Shown piece by piece: positions 49,901-58,104 of a DNA stretch of 64,000 nt. Origin of the DNA: UBA7067 sp051880615 (lineage in GTDB: Bacteria; Bacillota; Clostridia; Oscillospirales; Acutalibacteraceae); contig JBJEOH010000028.1 in assembly GCA_051880615.1 (NCBI GenBank), forward strand, positions 62,001 to 126,000. The letters run 5' to 3'. The notes beneath the pieces are model-generated. The model did no database searches, was not told the origin of the DNA, and saw nothing but the letters and a program-made list of their open reading frames with translations. Position 1 is the stretch's first letter. Every line of letters starts with the position of its first letter. The position numbers were made by a program, and so were the translations under genes.

Positions 49901-51732
49901 AACGTGGTCAGGCTGAATCGAACTTCAAGGTTGAGTTTACAATGACCGTTCCGTCACACGATCTTACTGTCGATAAGACGGTAAATGTTGACAATGTAAA
50001 CAGCGGATTGAAGAGTGCTGTTCAGAGCAATGACACCTTTGGCTTTACTTCAACTCAGGGTGAAACAGTTAAAAATAGCTCGCTTGGAAACGGCGGACAG
50101 GTAACCTACGACAAGGTCTTCACAGTAGGCGAGAGTATGAATGTTGCTGAGTCTACCACAGACGCAAAGCTTTCGTATTCTACCAAATACACAGTTTATG
50201 ATAAGGTTTCCGGTGATACTATTGTTTCAGGCGACGGTTTAACCTCGAATTCCTTCAAGTATATAAACTCTAAAGAAGATAAAAACGAGCAGACCAGCTT
50301 GCAGGCGCATTTTGAGAACACGGCGCTTACATCATCGCTGAAGGTATCAAAAGATCTTGTTGACAAAGATAATGCAGCTATTAATAACAACGAATCGTCG
50401 TTTAACTTTAGCATAGGTTTTGATTTAAACAATTCAGGCAAATATACAAATTATGATCTGAACTATAAGCTTTATAACGATGACGGTACAGATGTTGTAA
50501 ACCCGCTTACAGGTATTAATTCCTACACCGCAACAGATGGCAAATTTGCAATTACTGCACAGCAGTATGTTGTGTTTGAGGGAATTCCGCAGGGTGCAAA
50601 ATATAAGGTTAATGAAACTTCGCTTGCGCCGGGATATTCAATTTACAAGATTAACGGCAGCGAGTATTCCAACCCTGAGTTTGAGGGTACAGTCGGAACA
50701 TCACAAAGCGCAGACAGTGAAGTCAGTGAAATCAGTGAAGTCAAATTTGTAAACAAATTTATTCCGATTGAGTCGAATCTTCAGGCGTTCAAGAATCTTG
50801 ACAATTCGCCTTACAGCGGCACAGATTTTACCTTTACTCAGACCTTGCTTTACTGTGATAATACCGATGTAAGTGAGAACACATACGGTGATTACAATGA
50901 TACTCAGAGCAATGTATCAAGCGGTAATGTAACGTTTAAAAATATCACTTATGGAAAAACCGGTTTTTACTACTATTCAATAACCGAGGGATTGAGTGAC
51001 GGTGTGGATTCCGGCAAGTATGTTATGGATGCTACATCAACATATTATGCGCAGGTTCAGGTTACAACCGATACAAACGGGCTGCTTACCGTTATAAAGA
51101 AATACTATAAAAATTACGATCCGACAACTCATACAGTTTCCGATGAAATAACCGGTGTGCCTACATTCAACAACCAGACCGCTACTAAATATACCGATGT
51201 TTCATTTATAAAGCAGGATGAAAACGACAATGCGCTTGGTGGCGCTGAGTTCACGCTCTACACTGATGCAGCTTGCACAACGAAGGCAACAGAAAATAAC
51301 GCCAGCAAGGCAGATTTAGGCTTTACTAATCCGGTAACATCTGCTCAGACCACAGGCTTGGTAACATTCACAAAGCTTAAATATCAACCGAGTGTATCAG
51401 GCAATGTCAAGGCGACCTACTACTTCAAGGAGACCAAAGCTCCAAACGGCTATCAGCTTTTAACAGGCACATTCATGATTGAGATTATGGGCGAGAATAA
51501 CTATGTTATCTCATATATGGGACCGGGAGATAATGAATATTCTCCACTTAACGATTCCTATACTGTAATAAACCTCAAGCAACCCGAACTCCCAATCGCA
51601 GGCGGTGTTGGCGTGACAATGTTATATGTTCTCGGTGTGCTCGCTGTAGTCATAGCAGGCACAGCGTTCATTCTCTATAAAAAGAGAATAAATCTTCTTG
51701 CATTGGCAAAACAGTTGATTAACCGCAAGTAA
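46993..51732 (+). CDS. Tip-type pilus adhesin: starch-binding-like, fibro-slime and isopeptide domains
   Basis: A 1579-residue surface protein. A signal peptide (to about residue 40, ending VNAGAA) is followed by a segment (about 112-196) that resembles a CBM25/26 starch-binding module: PYAYYWGG, then AWPGASMT, then a hydrophobic strand and IIFSNGSNSNQSSDQT. A fibro-slime-type domain is split: its first part ends near YGIFPFNSK (about 585) and its second resumes at FGFGIRLDIDFRVPAY with SGDDDLWVYI and LVLDLGGDHK (about 745-820). Between them are a Pro/Thr/Glu linker, a Tyr-rich module and a Gly/Ser linker. Further domains are pilin-like beta domains (FctA-type near 1260-1390 and a Cna_B/SpaA domain with KETKAPNGYQL). 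The end is LPIAG, a hydrophobic helix and a Lys/Arg tail. ATG 46993 is 11 nt from GGGAG; ATG 46984 is nearer and less likely. Confidence 0.8.
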   Translation: MTRKARSHDVLGKLSAFSMAVILLLSIFVPMFASTVNAGAAASDSYTGEIYIDLSLNSEWLEYAKSGNLKVGSNEITQVGDSTSTLFKTTASASYSGNVKLNYSYTIADPAEGKSRVYLKSNTYGEKPYAYYWGGGVTTTAWPGASMTMLKSGFYYFDYPSAATSIIFSNGSNSNQSSDQTIDKTNSVFNGSDWEALNTADITTTHTATIALTERTTDANNKLYVLADGSLQWSKYNDDVTSRTYSGDTVTVKLYAPGWTNHQVVFDVDEPNPAQWKTSDMTAASATASNGQTVYYYEVQVPVGSAFYFQPNTNLKTDNLTVPADNVNLYYNVEKNAWVTIDSLVVIADYTVPSNWGDQSNIVGVKATYFDYLSDNEINNSQWLNTPSNGDWFQFGQFNKYISDIAAANSTWSYPLYFGNFYKYDDGKPTDYASAKNGLTRYSDTSSYLYAINNSNGMAKAGGNYYQSLMGLAYPTLDANGDIQAAAGVKMPYFDAAALQKSNVAKVVDSYFPFKATTDAVTGVTTYSFNSTNATDNVYFAWDNDVPKYVNYGAGTAYGVMDAGGSYGGSNGYGIFPFNSKVTSMPKLETEEPVETPTEAPTYAAPSGGAPTLYKYARADGNGEIPKDEANLSQAMEWNSQYGYYYLKITDNTGPLFNIEYQGTMYYKATKNAYANGIYVDATWSGWTNIFSTGHGFNEYYIIFEPKNKVICPVSALSGSGSGSGGTPSGDTYTRYNSSNLDFGFGIRLDIDFRVPAYGTVDGTENGTPVTFDYSGDDDLWVYISDDSGKSNLVLDLGGDHKQASGSINFKTMSATANDVFANYAVASSSDLPTVPDGDFWVKTDYQYFCIEVWENKTGGTENNSKYWIDPYERSAGYAKFHLSQFTTNTLGIFSKWQNTDGYLANSQQITLANLNGKIWNADDATEYTGETSGATNLGAVTTYFNGSTEATANYLDPNKTYHMTVFYMERGQAESNFKVEFTMTVPSHDLTVDKTVNVDNVNSGLKSAVQSNDTFGFTSTQGETVKNSSLGNGGQVTYDKVFTVGESMNVAESTTDAKLSYSTKYTVYDKVSGDTIVSGDGLTSNSFKYINSKEDKNEQTSLQAHFENTALTSSLKVSKDLVDKDNAAINNNESSFNFSIGFDLNNSGKYTNYDLNYKLYNDDGTDVVNPLTGINSYTATDGKFAITAQQYVVFEGIPQGAKYKVNETSLAPGYSIYKINGSEYSNPEFEGTVGTSQSADSEVSEISEVKFVNKFIPIESNLQAFKNLDNSPYSGTDFTFTQTLLYCDNTDVSENTYGDYNDTQSNVSSGNVTFKNITYGKTGFYYYSITEGLSDGVDSGKYVMDATSTYYAQVQVTTDTNGLLTVIKKYYKNYDPTTHTVSDEITGVPTFNNQTATKYTDVSFIKQDENDNALGGAEFTLYTDAACTTKATENNASKADLGFTNPVTSAQTTGLVTFTKLKYQPSVSGNVKATYYFKETKAPNGYQLLTGTFMIEIMGENNYVISYMGPGDNEYSPLNDSYTVINLKQPELPIAGGVGVTMLYVLGVLAVVIAGTAFILYKKRINLLALAKQLINRK

Positions 51733-51771
51733 AAAATGTTTAAATTTCATTTAAAATGTTTTCAAATTCTA

Positions 51772-51800
51772 TTGCAGTTTTTTGCAAAATGGAGTAAACT
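51772..51800 (+). promoter_or_regulatory. Predicted promoter of the backbone pilin
   Basis: TTGCAG (51772-51777), 17 nt, TAAACT (51795-51800). The leader of about 175 nt contains three hairpins: a GC-rich one at 51826-51859, TATCCC-GAAA-GGGATT, and ACTGAACGG-TTTTT-CCGTTCGG (51897-51918). Confidence 0.55.
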
Positions 51801-51983
51801 CAATTAAGAAGACATTTTATAAGTGCAACAGCCGGCGGCGCATTGCCGCACGGCGGTTGAATAACGGTATTTATCCCGAAAGGGATTTATATAAGCACTG
51901 AACGGTTTTTCCGTTCGGAATAAAACAGGTTTTAATTTTTTCGTGGAAATTAAAATTAAAATTTAAGAAAGGATGATTTCAAA

Positions 51984-53972
51984 ATGAAAATCACAAAGAA
52001 AATCACGAGTATTGTGCTTGCACTCCTGCTCGCAGTTTCAGCTTTCGCAGGTCTTGCAATCACAGCAAATGCGGCAACCGCATCAGGCGAATACACTTTG
52101 AAAGTGTATAAACAAGATGTTACTTATGATGCTTCTACTATGACAGGTGCTGACTATGGAAACAATATAGGTAACACCAGTAGTTCTGTTGGCGAAGAAG
52201 TAACGATAACCAATTATAAGGGACTCAATGGAGTAACATTTAAAGCGTATTATCAGGGCAATCTGACAACTAGAGAACCTGCTACTCCTGACCTTACAAA
52301 AATTTCTTTAACAGCTACAACAGCTACAGTTGGTGGAGTAGATGGTGTTGCAACTTTTACTGTTGACGGTTCATCTTCAAAGCCTTATGGTCTTTACTAT
52401 GTTGTTGAGACGAGCAGCCCTTACAAGGTAGATGTTCAGGCAAAACCGTTCTATGTTTATCTTCCAACAACAAACAGAGGTGGAGATGGCTTTTTAAGAA
52501 CTACTAATGTTTATCCTAAGAACCTCACAACACTTGGCGGCTCTACTCTTACAAAAACTGTAAATGCAAGTGCTTATGATCATAGTAAGATTTCTCAGGC
52601 TCCGCAGTTTGAACTCAAGGATTCAGCTGGTAATGTAATCGTGACTTATACACTTGCCGATAAGGTCAATGATACTCCTTCTGCTGTTGTAACTACTTTT
52701 GATGCAGATTCACAGGCAGAGCTTGTTAAAAAGTATAGTACTGTTACAGCTAGTGTAGAAAATGGTATTATGGTTGTTAACGGTCTTCCTACTGACAAAA
52801 CTTATAATGCTGATGGTAGTATTGCTTTAGCCACAGATGCTACATATACATGGCATGAGTCAAGACCTACAATATTAGACGGTGCAACTGATGCACTTCC
52901 TGTAGCAACTGATCAGACATTTACAGTTAAGGTTGGCTATGGTTCAACTGCTGCGATTAAGGACAATGCTGGTGTTACTACAAACGTAGTTGCATCTGAT
53001 AATGATGATGACGATAAGACAATGGACAACTCAAAGCTTCCGACTATTACAAAGGTAGCTGATGTTGAAACTCAGACAATCGGCAAAAATGTTGTTTGGA
53101 CAATTACTCCGATCGTTCCGGATGATATTGACTCTTATGTAACTTACAATGTAACTGATGTTATTGATGGAAAACTTGATTTTTCATACAGTGACACTGA
53201 TAAAACAGCTGTAGTAGTACGTGCAACGTTAGCTGCAGACAAGGGTACATTTACTGAGGGTACTGATTACACTGTTTCTTATGACTCTACTTCAAGAAAA
53301 TTTACATTTGACACAACTCAGGCTGGTAGACAGAAGCTTAAGGGTGCTACTGAACTTAAAATTGAACTTACAACACAGATAAATGCAAACGCTGTAGTTA
53401 ACACTGATATTGAGAATAAAGCAACTTTGACTTATGAGAATCAGTATGGTGTAACTGGTACCCCTGATTCTAAAGATACTGTTAAAACCGGTGGCTTTAT
53501 AGGTCTTAAGTATGAAAACGTAAATTCAACTGAAGAAAAGGGTCTCGCTGGAGCAGAGTTTGAACTTTTTGAGGATGCAAATAAGACAACTAAGATTTCA
53601 TTTGTATACGCTGATGGCGTTTACACTGTATGCAAGGCTGGTACCGAAGGAGCTGTATCTAAAATAACTTCTGAAAATGATGGTACATTTAATGTAAAGG
53701 GTCTTGCTTATGGTACATACACTTTAGTTGAGACTCAAGCACCTGCAGGTTATCAGCTTTATAGCGGAGATATTTCAGTTAACGTAGATGCAACTTCTTA
53801 TGATAGTAATGCTATCCTTGCTGATAATAAGGTTGTCAATGTACCAACTCCTGACCTCCCGCTCACAGGTGGTATGGGTACAATCCTCTTCACAGTTGCA
53901 GGTCTTGCCCTCATCGGCGGCGGTGCATTCTTCTTCATTCGTTCAAGAAAGACAAGAAAAGAGGAAATCTGA
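51984..53972 (+). CDS. Backbone pilin with LPLTG sorting signal
   Basis: A 662-residue major pilin-type protein. It has a signal peptide (about 1-31, ending ANAA) and the pilin motif VYPKN with the polymerising Lys at residue 179. A fimbrial isopeptide D2-type domain follows (about 350-490; TKVADVETQTIGKNVVWT at its start), then a C-terminal SpaA/Cna_B domain with the E-box LVETQAPAGYQLY. The end is LPLTGGMG, a hydrophobic helix and RSRKTRKEE. Lys, the E-box and LPxTG together are the set needed for sortase C polymerisation. AAAGGATG precedes the ATG. Codons in the middle are more T-ending and AT-rich than at the two ends. Confidence 0.9.
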   Translation: MKITKKITSIVLALLLAVSAFAGLAITANAATASGEYTLKVYKQDVTYDASTMTGADYGNNIGNTSSSVGEEVTITNYKGLNGVTFKAYYQGNLTTREPATPDLTKISLTATTATVGGVDGVATFTVDGSSSKPYGLYYVVETSSPYKVDVQAKPFYVYLPTTNRGGDGFLRTTNVYPKNLTTLGGSTLTKTVNASAYDHSKISQAPQFELKDSAGNVIVTYTLADKVNDTPSAVVTTFDADSQAELVKKYSTVTASVENGIMVVNGLPTDKTYNADGSIALATDATYTWHESRPTILDGATDALPVATDQTFTVKVGYGSTAAIKDNAGVTTNVVASDNDDDDKTMDNSKLPTITKVADVETQTIGKNVVWTITPIVPDDIDSYVTYNVTDVIDGKLDFSYSDTDKTAVVVRATLAADKGTFTEGTDYTVSYDSTSRKFTFDTTQAGRQKLKGATELKIELTTQINANAVVNTDIENKATLTYENQYGVTGTPDSKDTVKTGGFIGLKYENVNSTEEKGLAGAEFELFEDANKTTKISFVYADGVYTVCKAGTEGAVSKITSENDGTFNVKGLAYGTYTLVETQAPAGYQLYSGDISVNVDATSYDSNAILADNKVVNVPTPDLPLTGGMGTILFTVAGLALIGGGAFFFIRSRKTRKEEI

Positions 53973-54025
53973 TTATAATCTCAGATTATAATTAAAACAA
54001 AATATTGTCGCTTTGCGGCTTGCGG

Positions 54026-54055
54026 CAGACAGGGGATTTTCCCCTGTCTGTTTTG
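54026..54055 (+). terminator. Terminator between backbone pilin and sortases
   Basis: CAGACAGGGGA pairs with TCCCCTGTCTG and is followed by TTTTG. It would cut most transcripts after the pilin and leave the sortases at lower levels through read-through. Confidence 0.85.
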
Positions 54056-54104
54056 CAAATTTATAAAACTGATTATACCCTATCATTTATTGCCGAGGTA
54101 CAAT

Positions 54105-55145
54105 ATGAGTAAAGAAAAAAACCAAAATTTAAAAGAAAAGAAAAATAATAAAAATCAAAAGAACTCTAAGCTTTCAAAAAAAATCATTGGCTCGGTGCTG
54201 GTTGTTGCAGGTTTAGCTGTTTTGTTTTATCCTTCCCTTGGCAATATTATTTCGTATTTTCAGCAGATAAGCGTTGTAGCCGAATATGAACAGCAGGTTG
54301 CTAAGCTTACCAAGAAAGAAGTGCGCCTTCAAAAGGAGCTTGCCGTTGAATATAATAAAACTCTCGGACAAGTAACCCTGCAGGATCCTTTTGAAAACGC
54401 ATCCGACCCGACCGATGAAACCAAGCCCACCGAAAAGGAACAGACCATAGACGAGTATTACGAGATGCTCAGCCTAAACAACGAGCATATGATGGGCTTT
54501 ATAAAAATTCCCGAAATTACCCTTACCTGCCCGATTTATCACGGCGCAACTGAGGCGCAACTCCAAAAAGGGGTAGGACACCTCAAGGGAACATCTCTGC
54601 CTGTCGGCGGAGCGGGAACGCACTGCGTGTTGACTGGTCATACCGGAGTGCCCGGCAATATGCTCTTTACCGACCTCGATAAGCTTGAGGTAGGGGATAA
54701 GTTTTATCTGCATATTCTTGACGAGGTTCTTGCCTATAAAATCGACCAAATCAAGGTTGTTGAGCCAAGCGATACATCCCAACTGCAAATTGACCGTGAT
54801 AAGGATTTATGCACCCTTGTAACCTGCACACCATACGGTATTAACTCACACAGACTTCTTGTGCGCGGCGAACGCTGCGACTATATCGACGGTGAGGACG
54901 CTTATGAATCAGGCACTATAACCACTACTGACGAGAACGGCAATGTTATTACAAAGCGAGTAGACGGCGGCAGTGACGAAGTAAATGTGGGCGGTATGCT
55001 CGTGCCTAAGTGGGTAGTCTGGCTGACAATTCCTATTGGGGCATTGATTGTTATTCTTATTGTTGTTATAATAGTCAGAAGAAGCCTGCGGAAGAAGCGC
55101 AGGACGGAGGTCAAGGCGGATGAAAAAGAAGGAAAAGAAAACTGA
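54105..55145 (+). CDS. Class C sortase (pilus polymerase)
   Basis: A 346-residue membrane transpeptidase. It has an N-terminal helix (about 27-50), a lid with the class C DPF motif (TLQDPF), the catalytic domain, and a C-terminal transmembrane helix (about 305-330) with an RRSLRKKRR tail. The triad is His179 (LTGHTG), Cys241 (LVTC) and Arg250 (SHRLLVRG). Lid plus second helix define pilus-polymerising class C enzymes. GAGG precedes ATG 54105; a TTG at 54090 is unlikely. Probably links backbone pilin to itself and to the adhesin. Confidence 0.93.
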   Translation: MSKEKNQNLKEKKNNKNQKNSKLSKKIIGSVLVVAGLAVLFYPSLGNIISYFQQISVVAEYEQQVAKLTKKEVRLQKELAVEYNKTLGQVTLQDPFENASDPTDETKPTEKEQTIDEYYEMLSLNNEHMMGFIKIPEITLTCPIYHGATEAQLQKGVGHLKGTSLPVGGAGTHCVLTGHTGVPGNMLFTDLDKLEVGDKFYLHILDEVLAYKIDQIKVVEPSDTSQLQIDRDKDLCTLVTCTPYGINSHRLLVRGERCDYIDGEDAYESGTITTTDENGNVITKRVDGGSDEVNVGGMLVPKWVVWLTIPIGALIVILIVVIIVRRSLRKKRRTEVKADEKEGKEN

Positions 55146-55935
55146 GACAACGCCGAAAAAGAAGATGCCGAAAAGTAAAAAGCTGATGATAACATCTGTG
55201 GCATTTTTAATTGCAGGGCTGGGTGTGTTCTTTTACCCGGGTATTGCGAAGCTCTTCACGAGCTTTGAGCAGAACGCTGTTATTGATGAATTTAAGCGCA
55301 ATCTTGACAGCATCGGCAACCCTACAGCCCCTGAACCTGATAATGAAAACTCTGACACACCCTTGCTCGGTGCCGACGAGGCGGAAAACAACAAAAGCTA
55401 CGACCCGAAGCTCCTTGCGCGCCTTTACAGCGACATTGTAAAATACAATAAAGAACTTTATGAGTCAGGGCAGAATCTGCTCGACCCGTTCTGCTACGCT
55501 CAGGAGAGCTTCAACTTAGCGCAGTACAGCGTTTACGATTATGTTTTCGGCTATATATCAGCTCCAAGTATTGACCTTAATATGCCGATTTATCTCGGTG
55601 CGAGCGACTATAATATGTGGCTTGGCGCAGCACAGATGACGGGAACATCTATCCCGATCGGCGGTATAAACACGAATGCGGTTATAGCCGGTCACAGAGG
55701 AGTTATCAACAAGGTGATGTTTGATAATATCGTGTTTCTGAACGAGGGCGACTCGGTGTATGTTACGAATCTGTGGGATAAGCTTGAATATAAGGTTGTA
55801 AAAACCGAGGTGATTTTGCCGACTGAGTCCGACAAGGTTAAAATTCAGAAGGGAAAGGATATGCTCACGCTTATCACCTGCCACCCTTACGGTTATTCCG
55901 ACTACCGCTATGTAGTTTACTGCGAGAGAAAGTAA
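55120..55935 (+). CDS. Second class C-like sortase, without C-terminal membrane helix
   Basis: A 271-residue sortase overlapping the first by 26 nt, with GGAGG inside the upstream gene. It has an N-terminal helix (about 23-45), a DPF lid motif (LLDPFCYAQ), and a catalytic domain with His192 (IAGHRG), Cys254 (LITCHPYGYS) and Arg263. It stops soon after the active site (YVVYCERK), so it lacks the C-terminal helix of the first enzyme. Tandem paired sortases in pilus loci may split work between backbone and ancillary pilin. Which does what here is not shown by sequence. Confidence 0.9.
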   Translation: MKKKEKKTETTPKKKMPKSKKLMITSVAFLIAGLGVFFYPGIAKLFTSFEQNAVIDEFKRNLDSIGNPTAPEPDNENSDTPLLGADEAENNKSYDPKLLARLYSDIVKYNKELYESGQNLLDPFCYAQESFNLAQYSVYDYVFGYISAPSIDLNMPIYLGASDYNMWLGAAQMTGTSIPIGGINTNAVIAGHRGVINKVMFDNIVFLNEGDSVYVTNLWDKLEYKVVKTEVILPTESDKVKIQKGKDMLTLITCHPYGYSDYRYVVYCERK

Positions 55936-55953
55936 TGCGGCTATGCCGCATTT

Positions 55954-55978
55954 AAGAGTGAAGAGTGAAGAGTGGAGT
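55954..55978. repeat. CTCTCCACT-type intergenic repeat, copy 5 (inverted)
   Basis: AAGAGTGAAGAGTGAAGAGT followed by GGAGT is the complement of the family. It lies after a small hairpin (TGCGGC-TAT-GCCGCA, 55937-55951) at the end of the sortase gene and before the shared terminator. Confidence 0.65.
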
Positions 55979-56040
55979 TTTGGTTGTCGCAGCTGTGCTG
56001 CTCTTTGAATAAAAAGATAATTTATTCCACGCATAATACA

Positions 56041-56075
56041 AAAACCGCTGAGCAAAACGCTCAGCGGTTTTTTAA
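56041..56075. terminator. Bidirectional terminator between sortase and asnB
   Basis: AAAACCGCTGAGC pairs with GCTCAGCGGTTTT around AAAAC, with T-runs on both strands. It ends the plus-strand pilus operon and minus-strand asnB. Confidence 0.9.
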
Positions 56076-56088
56076 CTGATATTAACAT

Positions 56089-57942
56089 TTAAGCCTCTAT
56101 GCCGTCAACCTTGTCGCCCTCAAAATAAATCTTGTACCATACAAGGAAGATGTAGATTGTCCATACCTTTCGGCTGTTGTCCTCCTTGAGCTGATAATGC
56201 TCATCAAGGAAGCCGATAAGCATTTCTGAGTTAAAGAACTTCTTTGCTGTGTCGGAGTTGAACATATCCTTGACAATGTTGTAGTATTTCTCGTCCTTAA
56301 GCCACTCTCTTGTCGGAACAGGGAAGCCGAGCTTCTTTTTCTGTGCCGTTTCAGGCGGCAGATGGCGCATTGCAGCCTGACGCATTGCGTACTTTGTGTT
56401 CTGCTTGTTTACTCTGAGCCTTGTCGGGATTGTCGAGGCTACCTTGAATACTTCCTTGTCGAGGAACGGTACTCTCAGTTCAAGCGAATTCGCCATACTC
56501 ATTCTGTCGGCTTTGAGCAGAATATCGCCGACCATCCACATATTTATGTCGAGATACTGCATCTTTGTTTCGTCGTCATACCCCTTTGCGCGTCTGTAAT
56601 ACTCACGGCAGCGTCTTGCAGGGTTTGTTGCGATTGACGGGTCTTTAAGTATCTGCCTTTTCTCGTCAAGGTCATACATATATGCATTGCCGATGAATCT
56701 TTCCTCAAGCGGATGAGTTGCCCTGATGAGGTAATCTCTGCCCTTGATGTCGGGAAGCTTTTTCATAAGCTTGCAGATTGCCTTTCTGAGCGGATACGGC
56801 ACAATTTTCTGATATATCTTGAAAACTCTCGGATCGTTGTAGCAGGTGTAGCCGCCGAACAGCTCGTCAGCTCCCTCACCCGAAAGAACAACCTTAACAT
56901 GCTCGCTTGCAAGCTTTGATACAAAGTAAAGCGCAATGCACGACGGATCGGCAAGCGGCTGATCCATATGGTACTGAACCTTTTTTACGCTGCCCCAGAA
57001 TTCCTCTGAGCCGATAAGCTTTGAATAGTGGTCAACGCCGATTTTCTTTGACAGATTTTCAGCCCAGCTTATTTCGTTGTATCTCTTGCCGAAGTCAAAG
57101 CCTACGGTAAAGGTTTTCTGGTCAGCAAAATAAGTTGAAACATAGCTTGAGTCAACACCGCTTGAAAGGAAGCAGCCAACCTCAACATCGCTTATCTTGT
57201 GTGCGTTTACCGAGTTTTCGAAGACCTTTTCAATCTTGTCAACAGCCTCTTCCTCTGTCATATTTTCGTCGGGGTGGAAGGTAGCCTCAAAGTAGCGCTG
57301 AGTAGTTACCTTGCCGTCCTTGTACCAAAGGTAATGACCGGGCAGCAGGCAGTAAACACCCTCAAAGAAGGTTTCAGGCGGTACTGCATACTGGAACGAA
57401 AGGTAGTTGTCGAGTGTTCTGTAATTAAACTTTTTCTCGAATTTCGGGAACTGCAATATGCTCTTTATCTCTGATGCGTAGATGAAATGCTCGCCGACCT
57501 GTGTATAGTGAAGCGGCTTGATACCGAAGAAATCTCTTGCAATGAACAAGGAATGGTCAACCGTGTTGTAAATTGCAAAGCCGAACATTCCTCTGAGCCT
57601 GTCGAGAACACCCTCCTGCCACTGCTCAAAGCCGTGCAGAATAACCTCGGTGTCGGCGTTAGTTGAAAATGTATGTCCAAGCTCAATGAGCTCTTTTCTT
57701 ATCTCTTTGTAATTGTATATTTCGCCGTTGAAGTTGATAACAAGGGTCTTGTCCTCGTTAAAAATCGGCTGATGACCTGCGTCAAGGTCGATAATGCTCA
57801 GTCTGCGAAAGCCCATAGAAACGAAGTCGTCCTTATAAAAGCCGTCGCTGTCAGGACCTCTGTGGGTAATGACCCTCGCCATATTCTCGATGACGCTGTC
57901 TCTGTCAACAATTTCGCCCGTAAATCCGCATATTCCACACAT
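56089..57942 (-). CDS. asnB: Asparagine synthase (glutamine-hydrolysing)
   Basis: AsnB (617 residues) makes asparagine from aspartate, ATP and glutamine. The N-terminal glutaminase domain begins MCGICGFTGE with the catalytic Cys2; GFRRLSIIDLDAGHQP and NFNGEIYNYKEIR are family blocks. The synthetase domain has the PP-loop SSGVDSSYV (about residue 262) and GEGADELFGGY. Length is normal for bacterial AsnB. Promoter boxes TTGAAA/TAAAAT lie about 60-90 nt upstream. Confidence 0.96.
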   Translation of the reverse strand: MCGICGFTGEIVDRDSVIENMARVITHRGPDSDGFYKDDFVSMGFRRLSIIDLDAGHQPIFNEDKTLVINFNGEIYNYKEIRKELIELGHTFSTNADTEVILHGFEQWQEGVLDRLRGMFGFAIYNTVDHSLFIARDFFGIKPLHYTQVGEHFIYASEIKSILQFPKFEKKFNYRTLDNYLSFQYAVPPETFFEGVYCLLPGHYLWYKDGKVTTQRYFEATFHPDENMTEEEAVDKIEKVFENSVNAHKISDVEVGCFLSSGVDSSYVSTYFADQKTFTVGFDFGKRYNEISWAENLSKKIGVDHYSKLIGSEEFWGSVKKVQYHMDQPLADPSCIALYFVSKLASEHVKVVLSGEGADELFGGYTCYNDPRVFKIYQKIVPYPLRKAICKLMKKLPDIKGRDYLIRATHPLEERFIGNAYMYDLDEKRQILKDPSIATNPARRCREYYRRAKGYDDETKMQYLDINMWMVGDILLKADRMSMANSLELRVPFLDKEVFKVASTIPTRLRVNKQNTKYAMRQAAMRHLPPETAQKKKLGFPVPTREWLKDEKYYNIVKDMFNSDTAKKFFNSEMLIGFLDEHYQLKEDNSRKVWTIYIFLVWYKIYFEGDKVDGIEA

Positions 57943-58003
57943 AATATCGCTCCCTTTGCTGCGTTTTATCTGTCGTTCAAAATTATACTGTCTATACCGA
58001 ACT

Positions 58004-58032
58004 ATTTTATCACAATATTAAAAACCTTTCAA
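58004..58032 (-). promoter_or_regulatory. Predicted promoter of asnB
   Basis: On the minus strand TTGAAA (58027-58032), 17 nt, TAAAAT (58004-58009). The 479-nt gap to proB also contains a candidate small RNA (58105-58226) and the proB promoter. Confidence 0.65.
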
Positions 58033-58104
58033 GTTTATTAAAAGGCTTTAATTGACAAGCTTTGGCTCTAATTAAAAAATATTATGTAAATAATGGCGGT
58101 GTAT

